Position numbers and translations under genes: made by a program. Under the pieces are notes generated by a model. That model did not search any database. It saw only the letters and a list, made by a program, of their open reading frames with translations, and was not told where the DNA came from. This document shows positions 1 to 9,716 of a DNA stretch of 64,000 bases, piece by piece. Position 1 is the stretch's first letter. Every line of letters begins with the position of its first letter. Source of the stretch: Kordiimonas sediminis (GTDB lineage: Bacteria > Pseudomonadota > Alphaproteobacteria > Sphingomonadales > Kordiimonadaceae); contig NZ_BNCI01000002.1 of the NCBI RefSeq assembly GCF_014656395.1, positions 744,001 through 808,000 on the forward strand, read 5' to 3'.

Positions 1-369
1 ATGGACCGCGGCATGAAAGAATATAAGGATACTTTAGTAGATGCAGTAACGGCGCTTGAAGACGCGGCTACAACACTGTTTGCGAATGGTTTCGAGAATA
101 TTGTTGATACCGCCGCGGCGGCAACACCGTATTTGCGTTTATTCTCAACCGTTGTTGGTGCCTATTTGCTTTGTAAGCAGGCAACGGAAGCAGAAAGACG
201 CCTTGCAGCACATGATGGCAATCCTGCTTTCCTGCGTGCAAAAATTACAACTGCCAGATTTTATGTGGAACAAATTCTTCCAACAGCAACTGCGCTACTT
301 GGACCAATCAAAGCAGGCAGTGCAAGCCTGATGGAAATCGATGACATTGATTTCTGCGAGAACAGATAA
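1..369 (+). CDS. Acyl-CoA dehydrogenase, C-terminal fragment (5' end outside window)
   Basis: This is the last 122 residues of a protein whose reading frame is open at base 1, so the ATG at position 1 is probably internal. The stretch with TPYLRLFSTVVGAYLLCKQA followed by NPAFLRAKITTARFYVEQIL matches the C-terminal helical extension found only in the long (about 590-600 residue) acyl-CoA dehydrogenases of the DmdC/3-methylmercaptopropionyl-CoA dehydrogenase type. The FAD-binding and catalytic parts lie upstream and cannot be judged, so the substrate is open. The stop codon overlaps the start of the next gene by one base, implying co-transcription and translational coupling with the metallo-hydrolase. 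Confidence 0.8.
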   Translation: MDRGMKEYKDTLVDAVTALEDAATTLFANGFENIVDTAAAATPYLRLFSTVVGAYLLCKQATEAERRLAAHDGNPAFLRAKITTARFYVEQILPTATALLGPIKAGSASLMEIDDIDFCENR

Positions 370-1550
370 TGGGTAGTCCAGCCCCAGGTAAGAATTCTGA
401 ATTGCCATCCGTTACTGATCACCGGTCAGGAAAACCGGTGATCAGAAAAACAGGTGTTCGCGAAATACCGTTTGGTGATGTTCCAGAGACTGGTGCTGTT
501 ATCAAAGTCGCAAAGGGAATCTTTTGGGCGCGAATTCCGCTGCCTTGGTCGCTGGATCATATAAATGTGTATTTGATCGAGGAAGAAAACGGCTGGACAG
601 TTATTGATACAGGTTCACAGGGAAAACGGGGATGTGAGGCTTGGGAGTTACTTGAAGAAAATGTCCTGAAAGGCCGTCCAATAACCAGAGTTATCGCGAC
701 ACACATGCATCCAGACCATCTTGGCCTTGCTGGCTGGTTGGTTGACAAATACGGTGCAGAGTTTTGCATGACACAAGCAGAATATCTGCTCGCACAGGTG
801 CTTTGGCTCGAAAGTGATGGTGAGTTTCCCCAGCACGAGTTGGACTTTTTCTTTTCTGGTGGGGTGGACCGACAGGTAGAGGCTATGATCCGGTCACATG
901 GTACTGGTCATTTCAAACGCGGTGTTCACCGATTGCCACCAGTTTATACCCGTCTGAGAGAGGGTGCTATCCTTTCGATGGGCGGTCGCAGTTGGCAGGT
1001 CATTATTGGGAGCGGTCATTCGCCTGAACATGCATGTTTGTACTGTCTGGATGAGCCAATCTTCATTTCAGGGGACCAGGTGCTGCCTGAGATTACATCG
1101 AATGTGTCCGTTCACGCACGTGACCCCCATGCCAATCCGCTCGCACAGTGGATTAATACTAAAAACAGGTTGCTTCAAATTCCTGGTGACCCTTTGGTGC
1201 TGCCAGCACATGGTCCGGTTTTTAAAGGGTTGCAGAGCAGGGTGTCTGCCGTAATTGAAGGTCACTTCGAAAGACTTGATAAATTGCATAATAGCCTGAA
1301 AGAGGAATGGCATACGCCGATTGAAACTTTTAAATATTTGTTCCGCAGAAAAATTACGGGAGTAGATTTTTTTCTGGCACTTGGTGAAGCCCGTGCACAT
1401 TTAAGCTTGTTGCTTAGTTTGGACCTGGTAGAGAAAAACATCGTTGAGGGTGTAGAGTACTACAGGTCAATTGGCTCGTATGATGAGCCTTCAGCAAGAA
1501 AAGCCATTGAGAATTTGCCCGAAGAGAAATTAGTAGAGCTTTCTTTCTAG
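369..1550 (+). CDS. Metallo-beta-lactamase-fold hydrolase
   Basis: A 393-residue MBL-fold metallo-hydrolase. The zinc-binding signature THMHPDHLG gives H112, H114, D116 and H117, and further metal ligands are likely at GSGHSPEH and at PAHGP. The chain continues past the MBL domain into a roughly 90-residue C-terminal helical segment, as in the glyoxalase II-like MBL family with a winged-helix tail. It follows the acyl-CoA dehydrogenase with a one-base overlap; such MBL proteins commonly sit beside beta-oxidation genes, but the substrate is unknown. The first 30 or so residues are poorly conserved in type and contain a perfect 12-bp DNA inverted repeat (415-445), so the true start could be further downstream. 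Confidence 0.8.
   Translation: MGSPAPGKNSELPSVTDHRSGKPVIRKTGVREIPFGDVPETGAVIKVAKGIFWARIPLPWSLDHINVYLIEEENGWTVIDTGSQGKRGCEAWELLEENVLKGRPITRVIATHMHPDHLGLAGWLVDKYGAEFCMTQAEYLLAQVLWLESDGEFPQHELDFFFSGGVDRQVEAMIRSHGTGHFKRGVHRLPPVYTRLREGAILSMGGRSWQVIIGSGHSPEHACLYCLDEPIFISGDQVLPEITSNVSVHARDPHANPLAQWINTKNRLLQIPGDPLVLPAHGPVFKGLQSRVSAVIEGHFERLDKLHNSLKEEWHTPIETFKYLFRRKITGVDFFLALGEARAHLSLLLSLDLVEKNIVEGVEYYRSIGSYDEPSARKAIENLPEEKLVELSF
415..445. repeat. Perfect 12-bp inverted repeat inside the 5' end of the MBL gene
   Basis: ctgatcaccggt (415-426) and accggtgatcag (434-445) are exact reverse complements with a 7-base loop. No T-run follows on either strand, so it does not look like an intrinsic terminator. 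It would form a stable mRNA hairpin about 45 bases after the annotated start, or serve as an operator if the gene really starts downstream. Confidence 0.7.
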
Positions 1551-1614
1551 CTACTTATAAACCGCTTTTGAAGCTGGCAATAGTTGTCTCTACTACTGTT
1601 AAACGGGTTAGATT

Positions 1615-1632
1615 GCCGGAATTAGCCGGAAT
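1615..1632. promoter_or_regulatory. Tandem repeat GCCGGAAT upstream of xseB
   Basis: Two copies of gccggaat (1615-1622 and 1625-1632) lie 10 bases apart, one helical turn, in the 157-base gap before xseB. The spacing is what a regulator binding direct repeats would use, but nothing else supports it. The rest of this gap shows no clear gene. Confidence 0.25.
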
Positions 1633-1707
1633 GGCTTTACTGTTGCTGTAATCCCGTCCTATAAGCAAAAGGAAATTTAGGAGCAGTTTCGACCGACAGG
1701 GGACAAT

Positions 1708-1956
1708 ATGAACGACAAGTCTAAACCTATTTCTGAGATGAGTTTTGAAGAAGCCATGGCAGCTTTGGAACAGGTTGTGTCTCGACTGGAATCCGGCAAT
1801 GCTGCACTTGAGGATTCCATAGACTTATATACATATGGAACTGAACTGAAAGCATACTGTGAAACTAAGCTGCGGGATGCACAGGCAAAGATTGAGAAAA
1901 TTACTGTAGGTGCTGATGGGCAGGCTTCGGGGGCTACCCCGCTTGATGTTGAATAG
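1708..1956 (+). CDS. xseB: Exodeoxyribonuclease VII small subunit
   Basis: An 82-residue protein with the family core FEEAMAALEQVVSRLESG followed by the paired helices ending in KLRDAQAKIEKI. XseB binds the long helical arm of XseA to form exonuclease VII, which degrades single-stranded DNA into acid-soluble oligonucleotides in the cytoplasm. The length is normal for the family. It starts after AGGGGACAAT and ends 8 bases before ispA. The xseB-ispA-dxs order is classical in proteobacteria. xseA is not in the window. Confidence 0.95.
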   Translation: MNDKSKPISEMSFEEAMAALEQVVSRLESGNAALEDSIDLYTYGTELKAYCETKLRDAQAKIEKITVGADGQASGATPLDVE

Positions 1957-1964
1957 GGTTTACT

Positions 1965-2861
1965 ATGGGGCATGATCCACTCCTAGAGGCGCTGCAAGCT
2001 ACTTCAAAAGCCGTTGAAAGGGTTTTAGACCCTTTGTTAGCTGTGCCCGAGGGCAATGAAAAACGTGTGGTTGAAGCGATGCGGTATTCCGTCTTTTCCG
2101 GAGGGAAGCGCTTACGCCCGTTTCTTGTTCTTTCCAGTGCGGAACTTTTTGATGTCGCCAGACCCCGTGCATTACGTGTTGCAGCTGCAATAGAATGTGT
2201 GCACTGCTACAGCCTTATTCATGATGACTTACCAGCCATGGATGATGACGATTTGCGCCGTGGCAAACCGACCGTTCATAAACAGTTTGATGAAGCAACC
2301 GCAATCCTTGCAGGGGATGCCTTGTTAACTCTTGCTTTTGAGATACTGGCTGATCCGGAAACACATAGTGACCCAAAGGTCCGTGTTGAACTTATTTCTG
2401 CGCTCGCAAAAGCCTCTGGTCATCAGGGAATGGTTGGGGGTCAAATGCTGGATATTTACGCTGAAAATACAAGTGACTGGGATGAACGTTCCGTTTGTCG
2501 TCTTCAGCAAATGAAGACAGGGGCCCTTATTAGTTTTGCAGCTGAAGCGGGTGCAATCATGGGGCATGCCACTGAAAAGGCACGACACTCCTTGCAGGCG
2601 TATGCGCGCGGTCTCGGACTCGCCTTCCAAATCGCAGATGATCTTCTGGATGTTGAAGGCAGCGAAGAAGCCGTTGGTAAAGCTGTGGGTAAAGATGCAG
2701 ATAGCGGTAAGGCAACCTTGGTTAGCCTAATGGGTGTAGAAAGAGCACGCCAACAAGCTGAAATGCTGTCTGATCAGGCAATTGAGCATTTATCCGGATT
2801 TGATAATAAAGCATCATTATTGCGTGCTGTTGCACATTTTGCGGTTCATAGGTCGTCATAA
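1965..2861 (+). CDS. ispA: Farnesyl diphosphate synthase (polyprenyl synthetase family)
   Basis: A 298-residue trans-prenyltransferase that condenses dimethylallyl or geranyl diphosphate with isopentenyl diphosphate to make farnesyl diphosphate. The first aspartate-rich motif is at residues 87-94 (DDLPAMDD) and the second at 225-229 (DDLLD). The GGKRLRP block at 46-52 binds the diphosphate. Length is typical of the bacterial short-chain ispA group. It sits between xseB and dxs, so precursor supply and the first condensation step are probably co-expressed. The 110 bases that follow up to dxs contain no gene. Confidence 0.95.
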   Translation: MGHDPLLEALQATSKAVERVLDPLLAVPEGNEKRVVEAMRYSVFSGGKRLRPFLVLSSAELFDVARPRALRVAAAIECVHCYSLIHDDLPAMDDDDLRRGKPTVHKQFDEATAILAGDALLTLAFEILADPETHSDPKVRVELISALAKASGHQGMVGGQMLDIYAENTSDWDERSVCRLQQMKTGALISFAAEAGAIMGHATEKARHSLQAYARGLGLAFQIADDLLDVEGSEEAVGKAVGKDADSGKATLVSLMGVERARQQAEMLSDQAIEHLSGFDNKASLLRAVAHFAVHRSS

Positions 2862-2971
2862 TGGTGTCGATATTGTCTTGCATGGCTATTTTGTAGGGTC
2901 GGTTTATTTTGCACTTTAGTGCATAGGCTGCTAAAGACGCCCGTAAGAAAATACTAGGTTGGAAATACGTC

Positions 2972-4891
2972 GTGAGCATTCGTCCAGATACACCTCTACT
3001 TGATCAAGTCAAAACGCCCGCTGACCTGCGTGCTTTCAAGCGCGGGGATCTTTCTGCATTGGCAGAAGAGCTGCGTCAGGAAATGATCAGTGCTGTCAGT
3101 GTGACAGGTGGGCATTTTGGTGCGGGTCTTGGTGTCGTCGAACTTACAGTCGCACTACACTATGTCTTTAACACCCCGCAGGACAAGCTTATCTGGGATG
3201 TTGGACATCAGGCGTATCCCCATAAAATCATTACGGGACGCCGTGAAGAAATTCGTACAATTCGGCAACAAGGCGGTTTGTCACCCTTCACCAAACGAAG
3301 TGAAAGTGAGTATGACCCGTTTGGAGCAGGGCATTCCTCCACCTCCATTAGTGCGGCGCTTGGTATGGCGGTCGCCAGTAAAATGTCTGACCGGCCTGAT
3401 AAAGCCATCGCAGTAATTGGTGACGGGGCCATGAGTGCGGGTATGGCTTATGAGGCAATGAATAACGCCGAACAGGCAGGCAACAGATTGGTCGTAATCC
3501 TAAATGATAATGATATGTCTATTGCCCCTGCGGTAGGTGCTATGAGCGCCTATCTGGCAAAGATTCTGAGTAGCCATCAATTCCTGAGCTTGCGTGATAT
3601 TGGCAAAAAGCTAATTTCCAAACTACCACGATCGCTCGCAAATACCGCGCGCCGGGCCGAAGAATATGCTCGCGGCATCGCGACAGGCGGCACATTATTT
3701 GACGAGCTCGGTTTTTATTATGTTGGTCCAATTGATGGTCATAACATGGATCATATGCTGCCAATTCTTGAGAATGTTCGTGATGCGCAGGATGGGCCAA
3801 TTCTTGTACATGTTGTGACAGAGAAAGGCCGCGGCCACCCCTTCGAAGAGCCGCACGGTGAAAAATATCATGCAGTGCCAAAGTTTGATCTGGTCACGAA
3901 AGAACGTCAGAAGTCAAAACCTGCTGCACCATCCTACACAGAAGTCTTTGCTGATGAATTGATCAAGCAGGCAGGCAAAGACGAAAAAATTCTTGCCATT
4001 ACAGCGGCTATGCCGTCAGGCACTGGCTTGGACAAATTTGAAAAAGCATTCCCGGACCGTACGTTTGATGTTGGCATCGCAGAACAGCACGCGGTTACTT
4101 TCGCAGCAGGGCTTGCGACCGATGGATACAAGCCGTTTGTCGCGATTTATTCGACCTTTCTGCAGCGGGCATATGACCAAATAGTACATGACGTTGCGAT
4201 ACAGAACCTGCCTGTTAGGTTTGCGATTGACCGTGCAGGTCTTGTTGGTGCGGATGGACCAACCCACGCCGGTAGCTTTGATGTAACCTATTTGGCCAGC
4301 TTGCCGAATATGGTGGTTATGGCTGCGGCTGATGAAGCTGACCTGAAGCATATGATCGCTACGGCTGCCAGTATTGATGATAAACCGTCTGCCGTGCGTT
4401 ACCCGCGCGGGGCTGGCGTTGGTTGTGAATTGCCAGACGAAGGTACAGTTCTGGAAATTGGTAAAGGCCGGATAATTCGCAAGGGGTCAAAGGTTGCTAT
4501 CTTGTCTCTGGGGGCTCGCTTGCAGGAAGCACTGAAAGCTGCTGACGATCTTGAATCTCGCGGCTTGTCCGTCACTGTCGCTGATGCCCGTTTCGCAAAA
4601 CCAATAGATGATGCGCTTATCCGAGACCTCGCAGTTAGTCATGATCTTCTTTTATCTATTGAAGAAGGGTCAATAGGTGGCTTTGGTGCGCATGTACTTG
4701 ATTATCTAGCCGATGACGGCATTCTGGATGGGCCACTGAAGGTGCGGACCCTAAAATTGCCTGATACATTTCAGGATCATGGTAATCCTGATGATATGTA
4801 TGCAGCTGCTGGGCTGGATGCGGCAGGGATTGTGGCAGCGATCCTGAAAGCGCTTGGAAAGAATGACGTAGGTCAGTCTGCATCTGCCTGA
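2972..4891 (+). CDS. dxs: 1-deoxy-D-xylulose-5-phosphate synthase
   Basis: A 639-residue TPP-dependent enzyme condensing pyruvate with glyceraldehyde 3-phosphate, the entry step of the MEP isoprenoid pathway. Visible landmarks are GGHFG with H48, [10 protein letters not shown] with H79, the TPP/Mg motif GDGAMS at 150-155 with N164/N165, and the glutamate of [12 protein letters not shown] at E371, which activates TPP. The C-terminal transketolase domain is complete. It starts with GTG; GTTGGA lies about 8 bases upstream. It is followed after 15 bases by tlyA. The combination ispA-dxs in one operon supports its role. Confidence 0.97.
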   Translation: MSIRPDTPLLDQVKTPADLRAFKRGDLSALAEELRQEMISAVSVTGGHFGAGLGVVELTVALHYVFNTPQDKLIWDVGHQAYPHKIITGRREEIRTIRQQGGLSPFTKRSESEYDPFGAGHSSTSISAALGMAVASKMSDRPDKAIAVIGDGAMSAGMAYEAMNNAEQAGNRLVVILNDNDMSIAPAVGAMSAYLAKILSSHQFLSLRDIGKKLISKLPRSLANTARRAEEYARGIATGGTLFDELGFYYVGPIDGHNMDHMLPILENVRDAQDGPILVHVVTEKGRGHPFEEPHGEKYHAVPKFDLVTKERQKSKPAAPSYTEVFADELIKQAGKDEKILAITAAMPSGTGLDKFEKAFPDRTFDVGIAEQHAVTFAAGLATDGYKPFVAIYSTFLQRAYDQIVHDVAIQNLPVRFAIDRAGLVGADGPTHAGSFDVTYLASLPNMVVMAAADEADLKHMIATAASIDDKPSAVRYPRGAGVGCELPDEGTVLEIGKGRIIRKGSKVAILSLGARLQEALKAADDLESRGLSVTVADARFAKPIDDALIRDLAVSHDLLLSIEEGSIGGFGAHVLDYLADDGILDGPLKVRTLKLPDTFQDHGNPDDMYAAAGLDAAGIVAAILKALGKNDVGQSASA

Positions 4892-4906
4892 TTAGAAGAG
4901 GCAGCC

Positions 4907-5662
4907 ATGCCATCAAAGTCAAAGAAAACCCGTGTTGATGTTGCCTTGGTAGACAGAGGGCTTGTCGAAAGCCGAGCCAAGGCGCAGGCCCTTATAATGG
5001 CGGGTGTTGTCTTCACAGCAGAAGAGAAAATTCTTAAGTCTGGTCAACAAATCAAGGAAGATCAGCCACTGGAAGTTCGCGGCAAGGATCACCCTTGGGT
5101 ATCTCGCGGAGGTCTCAAACTTGAAAAGGGGTTAAATCATTTTCAGGTAGACGCTCGTGACAAGATTGTTATTGATGTCGGCGCTTCGACAGGCGGATTT
5201 ACTGACGTATCTTTGGCTAATGGCGCTGCTAAGGTCTATGCAGTAGATGTCGGGCGTGGGCAACTTGCCTGGAAGCTCCGGGAAGACGCTCGCGTTATTG
5301 TCCTTGAGAAAACAAACGCACGATATTTAACGCAGGAAGAAATACCCGATGCCCCTGACTTGATAGTCTGCGATGCCAGCTTCATTTCTCTTCGAACAGT
5401 TCTTCCTGCTTCTATGGCACTTGCCAAACCCGGTGCACAAATGATTGCTCTTATCAAGCCACAGTTTGAAGTGGGTAAGGATAATGTGGGCAAAGGCGGT
5501 GTAGTGCGTGACCCTGAATTGCACCGGCAGGTTTGTGAAGACATGACAGATTGGCTGAACGCTCTTCCGGATTGGGAAGCCAAGGGCATTACAGAGAGCC
5601 CGATCAAAGGCCCGGAAGGTAATGTAGAATTCCTGCTATATGGAGTAAAAGTCAGTGACTGA
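4907..5662 (+). CDS. tlyA: TlyA-family rRNA (cytidine-2'-O)-methyltransferase
   Basis: A 251-residue protein with an N-terminal S4 RNA-binding domain (about residues 8-70, including SRAKAQALIMAGVV and WVSRGGLKLEKGL) and a C-terminal FtsJ-like methyltransferase domain with the SAM motif DVGASTGGFTD at 90-100. TlyA methylates cytidines in 16S and/or 23S rRNA; it is also often listed as a hemolysin, which reflects older naming. It lies 15 bases after dxs and overlaps the next methyltransferase gene by 8 bases, so the two RNA methyltransferases are translationally coupled. A long antisense open frame at 5236-5679 is judged spurious. Confidence 0.92.
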   Translation: MPSKSKKTRVDVALVDRGLVESRAKAQALIMAGVVFTAEEKILKSGQQIKEDQPLEVRGKDHPWVSRGGLKLEKGLNHFQVDARDKIVIDVGASTGGFTDVSLANGAAKVYAVDVGRGQLAWKLREDARVIVLEKTNARYLTQEEIPDAPDLIVCDASFISLRTVLPASMALAKPGAQMIALIKPQFEVGKDNVGKGGVVRDPELHRQVCEDMTDWLNALPDWEAKGITESPIKGPEGNVEFLLYGVKVSD

Positions 5663-6935
5663 GACTTACCAACTAACAATCACTGATTTTGGAGCTCAGG
5701 GAGATGGTGTCGGTGTGCTAGAGGATGGTACACAGGTATTTGTACCCGGTGCAATGCCCGGTGATGCAGTGACTGTTGATATCCTTGAAAAGCGCAGGAA
5801 CGGCTGGACAGGCCGGGTGACGTCATTGGACACGCCTGCGCATGATAGGATTGAGCCTAAATGCAGGCATTTTAAGAAGTGTGGTGGCTGTCAACTACAA
5901 TATATTGGTGATACTTCATACAAAAGCTGGGTTAAAGGCCGCACAGTAGCAGCCCTTGCACATCATGGGTTTCCAGCAAACCTTGTGAAAGACCCGTTTA
6001 TTAGTTCTCCTGCAACACGGCGTCGAATAGCATTAAAGGCACTAAAAACAGGTAACAAACTTATTCTGGGCTTTGCTTCTAAGCAAAGCCACCAGTTGGT
6101 TGATCTGGAAGAATGCCCGGTTACTGAGCCAGTGATCACATCACTGTTCCCACAAATCAAATCTGTCCTTTCAAGGATATTTACTACCCGTATTAATGCG
6201 ACAGTTCATTTAACAGCGACTGCAACCGGTGTTGATATGCTTGTCGAAGCACCCTATGCGTTGACGTTGGACGACAGGGAACTGCTCGTTACTTTCGCCA
6301 CAGAAAATGATCTCGCTGCGCTAAATTGGAAGGATGAAGGTTTTCTGGATCCAGTTATTATTCGCCGTGAGCCCACGATGCGGTATTCGGGCGTTTCTGT
6401 GCCGTTGCCGCCCGCTTCTTTTATTCAGGCAACTGGATGTGGTGAGAACGCCTTAATTAGTGAAGTCACTGCAGCTTTGGGAAACTCACGGCGCGTGATT
6501 GATCTTTTTTGTGGTATCGGAACTTTTACGTTTCCTGCGGCAAAGATCGCTCAGGTGCTTGCCGTTGAGGGGTCTAAGGGTGCGCTTGATGCTTTGAGAA
6601 AAGGGGCGAATTATGCGTCTGACATTAAACAAATTGTCACACGACATCGGGACTTATTCCGTCGTCCATTACTGGCAGAGGAACTAGCAGGATTTGATGC
6701 GATTATTTTTGACCCGCCCAGGGCAGGGGCAAAAGATCAGGTTGAACAAATAGCAAGAAGCTCGGTTCCTACGGTAGTAGGGGTTTCCTGTAACCCAAAT
6801 ACATTTAGCCGTGATGCGCGAATACTTGCTGATGGAGGATATGAGTTGATCTCTGTTCTACCAGTTGATCAATTTCTGTGGTCGCCGCATGTCGAATTGG
6901 TCGGTGTCTTCAAAAAAGAACAGTCTGACACATAA
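5655..6935 (+). CDS. RlmD/RumA-type 23S rRNA (uracil-5-)-methyltransferase with TRAM domain
   Basis: A 426-residue class I methyltransferase of the RumA/TrmA group. An N-terminal TRAM domain (about 1-60) is followed by the iron-sulfur cysteines C70, C76, C79 and C154 (CRHFKKCGGCQ and LEECP). The SAM-binding motif DLFCGIGTFTFP and the catalytic cysteine C379 in GVSCNPNTFSRD are intact, as is FDPPRAGA. The 4Fe-4S cluster points to the RlmC/RlmD side of the family rather than TrmA. The chosen start is GTG at 5655, inside the end of tlyA. The exact target uridine cannot be told from sequence alone. Confidence 0.88.
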   Translation: MTETYQLTITDFGAQGDGVGVLEDGTQVFVPGAMPGDAVTVDILEKRRNGWTGRVTSLDTPAHDRIEPKCRHFKKCGGCQLQYIGDTSYKSWVKGRTVAALAHHGFPANLVKDPFISSPATRRRIALKALKTGNKLILGFASKQSHQLVDLEECPVTEPVITSLFPQIKSVLSRIFTTRINATVHLTATATGVDMLVEAPYALTLDDRELLVTFATENDLAALNWKDEGFLDPVIIRREPTMRYSGVSVPLPPASFIQATGCGENALISEVTAALGNSRRVIDLFCGIGTFTFPAAKIAQVLAVEGSKGALDALRKGANYASDIKQIVTRHRDLFRRPLLAEELAGFDAIIFDPPRAGAKDQVEQIARSSVPTVVGVSCNPNTFSRDARILADGGYELISVLPVDQFLWSPHVELVGVFKKEQSDT

Positions 6936-6956
6936 TCATCTTATAATCAGATAAGA

Positions 6957-6976
6957 GGGGACGACTATGCGTCCCC
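6957..6976 (-). terminator. Terminator-like hairpin between two convergent genes
   Basis: ggggacg (6957-6963) pairs with cgtcccc (6970-6976) around a 6-base loop. It covers the stop codon of the chemoreceptor gene on the minus strand and lies just past the methyltransferase gene on the plus strand. The minus-strand continuation is only modestly T-rich, so its strength is uncertain. Confidence 0.45.
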
Positions 6977-8530
6977 AGCCATGCTACGCAGGAAGCCTTT
7001 TGTTTGCTGATCAAGTGACTTCGCAAGTTGATCAAGAGTTTCTGCTGTTTGTAAAAGATTCACCGCTGCTTCTTCGGTTTTTTGTGCAGTGTTGGCAACG
7101 CCGTGGATTTCTGACGCTGCTTCATGGGTACTGCGTGACGCATCATCAATATTATGGACGATATCGCGTGTAGTAACGTCCTGTTCCTCAACGGCAGCCG
7201 CGATAGTGCCAGAGTTTGCATTGATGCTTTCAATGATAGTGGCAATGCCCTGCGCAGAGGTTACCGCCTCATCGGTTGCATCCTGCATCGCACGGGTTTT
7301 TTCCTGAATTTCAATAGCAGCCTGTCCAGATTGATTAGCAAGATTCTTCACTTCGTTCGCTACAACAGCAAACCCTTTACCTGCTTCGCCGGCACGAGCA
7401 GCTTCAATGGTTGCATTCAGTGCCAGCAGATTTGTCTGTTCGGAAATTTCAGAAATGAAAGTCAGAACGGATTCAATCTCTTTTGACCGTTCGTTTAAGG
7501 TTGCAACACGTTTCGAGATAAGCTGGGTTTCATCAACAGCCTGCGTTGTTATGCTGCGGTTTTGTTCAACCTGTTGTGCAATTTCAGTTATTGAGGCCGA
7601 TAGTTCAGACGTGGCACCCGCAACAGAGGAGACGCGATCAGAAGCATTTTGCGCTGCGGCTTCGATAGAACCTGCCGCACGATTGCTAGTGTCAGCCATC
7701 ACTTGCATTTGACGTGCCGCTTCGATCAGTGTTTGAGCCATCTCTGCGACACTATCAACAGAACCCTGTACACTTTGTTCAAACGATGCAGCTAGCTCTT
7801 TGCGCATGGTTTCTTCGCGCTGTTTTTGAGCCAGAGCATTCGCTTCTTGTGCTTCGCGAAGTTGGCGTGCTTCTTCTTCTGCAGCCTTTGTTGCTTTCAA
7901 CGCTTCTTGTGCTTGATGCGCTGCTGTATTCGCTTCTTCCTTGGCCACTGTGGCATCAGACAAGGCGGCAGTAGCTTCGCTATGTGACTTGGCTGATGCG
8001 TCAAATGCTTGTTCAATTTGTTTTGTGACCCACATCAGGCCAGCAGCCTCGACAAGAAGTGCAAGTAAGTGAAAACCTGAACGCAGGATTTCGCTTTCGG
8101 CAGGCATTGACAGGGTTGGCCATGCAACAAGCGTTGCAACATGATACAGAATAAGAGTGATTGTAGCTGTCAGAATTGTCTGCCAGGAGGCAAAGGCCGC
8201 AAGCAGGGCAATGATGGTAAAGAAATACAGGTGGACATCTGCCTGCCATGGATGCCCTTGATATATCCAGACGAGACTGGCAGCGACACCAATCATAATA
8301 ACGGATAAAGCATAACTCTGGTTTCTGAGAGGGAGCGTTGATTTGGCGATTACTGTGCCAGCAATGGCCAGTAAGGCTATGAAGCCGACAGCCAGCCACA
8401 TCTGTTCAAATCCGGTGTATAAACCGTGCACTATTCCAGCAGGGATATGTGCCCAAATGAACAGTAGGCACAGTTTTTTAATATTCAGTCTGATTGAATG
8501 TAAATCTGCTGATTGGATTTGGTCGTCCAT
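6965..8530 (-). CDS. Methyl-accepting chemotaxis protein with six N-terminal membrane helices
   Basis: A 521-residue chemoreceptor. The first 170 residues hold about six hydrophobic segments with only short loops, so there is no classical periplasmic ligand domain. The motif [12 protein letters not shown] is typical of the six-helix alphaproteobacterial receptors. An alanine- and glutamate-rich coiled coil follows (about 175-250), then the signalling domain with the hairpin tip in [20 protein letters not shown] and [16 protein letters not shown], which contacts CheA/CheW. No HAMP domain is evident. It has no che neighbours here, so it must feed a chemotaxis system elsewhere. GGGAGA lies 8 bases before the start. 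Confidence 0.93.
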   Translation of the reverse strand: MDDQIQSADLHSIRLNIKKLCLLFIWAHIPAGIVHGLYTGFEQMWLAVGFIALLAIAGTVIAKSTLPLRNQSYALSVIMIGVAASLVWIYQGHPWQADVHLYFFTIIALLAAFASWQTILTATITLILYHVATLVAWPTLSMPAESEILRSGFHLLALLVEAAGLMWVTKQIEQAFDASAKSHSEATAALSDATVAKEEANTAAHQAQEALKATKAAEEEARQLREAQEANALAQKQREETMRKELAASFEQSVQGSVDSVAEMAQTLIEAARQMQVMADTSNRAAGSIEAAAQNASDRVSSVAGATSELSASITEIAQQVEQNRSITTQAVDETQLISKRVATLNERSKEIESVLTFISEISEQTNLLALNATIEAARAGEAGKGFAVVANEVKNLANQSGQAAIEIQEKTRAMQDATDEAVTSAQGIATIIESINANSGTIAAAVEEQDVTTRDIVHNIDDASRSTHEAASEIHGVANTAQKTEEAAVNLLQTAETLDQLAKSLDQQTKGFLRSMAGDA

Positions 8531-8541
8531 TGCGTCTGATC

Positions 8542-8558
8542 TCCCGTATTTAGCGGGA
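8542..8558 (-). promoter_or_regulatory. Small inverted repeat overlapping the chemoreceptor ribosome binding site
   Basis: On the minus strand TCCCG and CGGGA flank a 7-base loop, and the 3' arm runs into the GGGAGA ribosome binding site of the receptor gene. The 5-bp stem could partly hide the site. It is short and could be chance. Confidence 0.35.
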
Positions 8559-8587
8559 ATAATCTGACAACTATTAGTTACAGCATT

Positions 8588-8619
8588 CTTAACAAGGCAC
8601 AGTATTTGTTAAGTTTTTT
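8588..8619 (+). terminator. Hairpin plus T-run on the strand opposite to both flanking genes
   Basis: cttaacaa (8588-8595) and ttgttaag (8606-8613) form an 8-bp AT-rich stem followed directly by six T on the plus strand. Both neighbours (aroC and the chemoreceptor) are read from the minus strand, so the T-run is on the wrong side for them. It could end an unannotated plus-strand transcript, or be a weak fortuitous hairpin. Confidence 0.3.
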
Positions 8620-8631
8620 GTAAAAATATGC

Positions 8632-9705
8632 TTAACCGCACTGCGCACGATGCAACAGCATATGATCCGCCAGAACTGCAGCCATCATGGCTTCTGCGAC
8701 GGGCACTGCCCTGATGCCAACACAGGGGTCATGACGTCCCTTGGTCATAACGTCGACAGGGTTGCCTTGACGGTCAATTGACTTGCGCGGAGTCAGTATT
8801 GAACTTGTTGGTTTTATTGCAAATCTGGCCACAATGGGCTGGCCACTGGATATGCCGCCAAGTATACCGCCAGCATTGTTAGATAGAAATTCAGGATTGC
8901 CGTCTGTGCCGGGACGCATTTCATCAGCGTTTTTCTCACCGGTCAGTGTGGCTGCAAGCATTCCTGCGCCGATTTCAACACCTTTGGCTGCGTTAATGGA
9001 CATCAGGGCTGCTGCTAAATCAGAATCCAGCTTTGAATATACAGGCGCGCCCCATCCCGCTGGGACGCCATCGGCTACGACTTCCACAACGGCTCCAATG
9101 GAACTCCCACTTTTGCGGATCTGATCAAGCTCAGTTGCCCAAACCTGTGCAGTTTCCGCGTCAGGACAGAAGAAAGGGTTTTGCCGTGTTTCAGCCCAGT
9201 CAAAACGGCTATAGTCAATTTTGGTATGTCCCATCTGGACCATGGCTGCCTGGATTGTAATGGTCTGGCCGAGAACCTTGCGTGCAACGGCACCGGCTGC
9301 AACACGGGCGGCGGTTTCACGTGCGCTAGAACGGCCACCGCCTCTGTGATCACGTATGCCGTATTTGGCAATATATGTGTAGTCAGCATGGCCGGGGCGA
9401 TATCTTTCAACGATATCGCCATAGTCTTTGGACCGTTGATCGACGTTTTCGATCATTAGCTGGATTGGTGTTCCCGTTGTCTTGCCCTCAAAAACGCCAG
9501 ACAGAATTTTTACTTGGTCAGGTTCCTGTCGTTGTGTCGTGTATTTTGATTGGCCAGGTTTGCGTTCGTCCAGATACTTTTGAATGTCCGCTTCCGACAG
9601 ATCAATACCAGGTGGTACACCATCAAGGGTACAGCCAAGTGCTGGGCCATGGCTTTCCCCCCATGTTGTGAAGCGAAACAGTTTTCCAAAAGTATTATAC
9701 GACAT
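8632..9705 (-). CDS. aroC: Chorismate synthase
   Basis: A 357-residue enzyme that converts 5-enolpyruvylshikimate 3-phosphate to chorismate using reduced FMN, the last common step of aromatic amino acid synthesis. The three family signatures are present: [18 protein letters not shown] near the N-terminus, the arginine-rich [19 protein letters not shown], and [18 protein letters not shown] near the C-terminus. The length is normal. It lies 11 bases downstream of fabI on the same strand and is probably co-transcribed, an order also seen in other Alphaproteobacteria. Confidence 0.97.
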   Translation of the reverse strand: MSYNTFGKLFRFTTWGESHGPALGCTLDGVPPGIDLSEADIQKYLDERKPGQSKYTTQRQEPDQVKILSGVFEGKTTGTPIQLMIENVDQRSKDYGDIVERYRPGHADYTYIAKYGIRDHRGGGRSSARETAARVAAGAVARKVLGQTITIQAAMVQMGHTKIDYSRFDWAETRQNPFFCPDAETAQVWATELDQIRKSGSSIGAVVEVVADGVPAGWGAPVYSKLDSDLAAALMSINAAKGVEIGAGMLAATLTGEKNADEMRPGTDGNPEFLSNNAGGILGGISSGQPIVARFAIKPTSSILTPRKSIDRQGNPVDVMTKGRHDPCVGIRAVPVAEAMMAAVLADHMLLHRAQCG

Positions 9706-9716
9706 AAGAGACCAGC

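Noticed and set aside
2911-2922. Short palindrome gcactttagtgc before dxs
   Set aside because: Five-bp arms with a two-base centre are too short to distinguish from chance, and no T-run or partner element is present.
4907-5662. TlyA as a hemolysin/toxin
   Set aside because: The S4 plus FtsJ-like methyltransferase architecture and operon with another rRNA methyltransferase indicate an RNA modification enzyme; the hemolysin label is historical.
5236-5679. 147-codon open frame on the minus strand inside tlyA
   Set aside because: Antisense to a conserved gene, low-complexity translation, no promoter or ribosome binding site.
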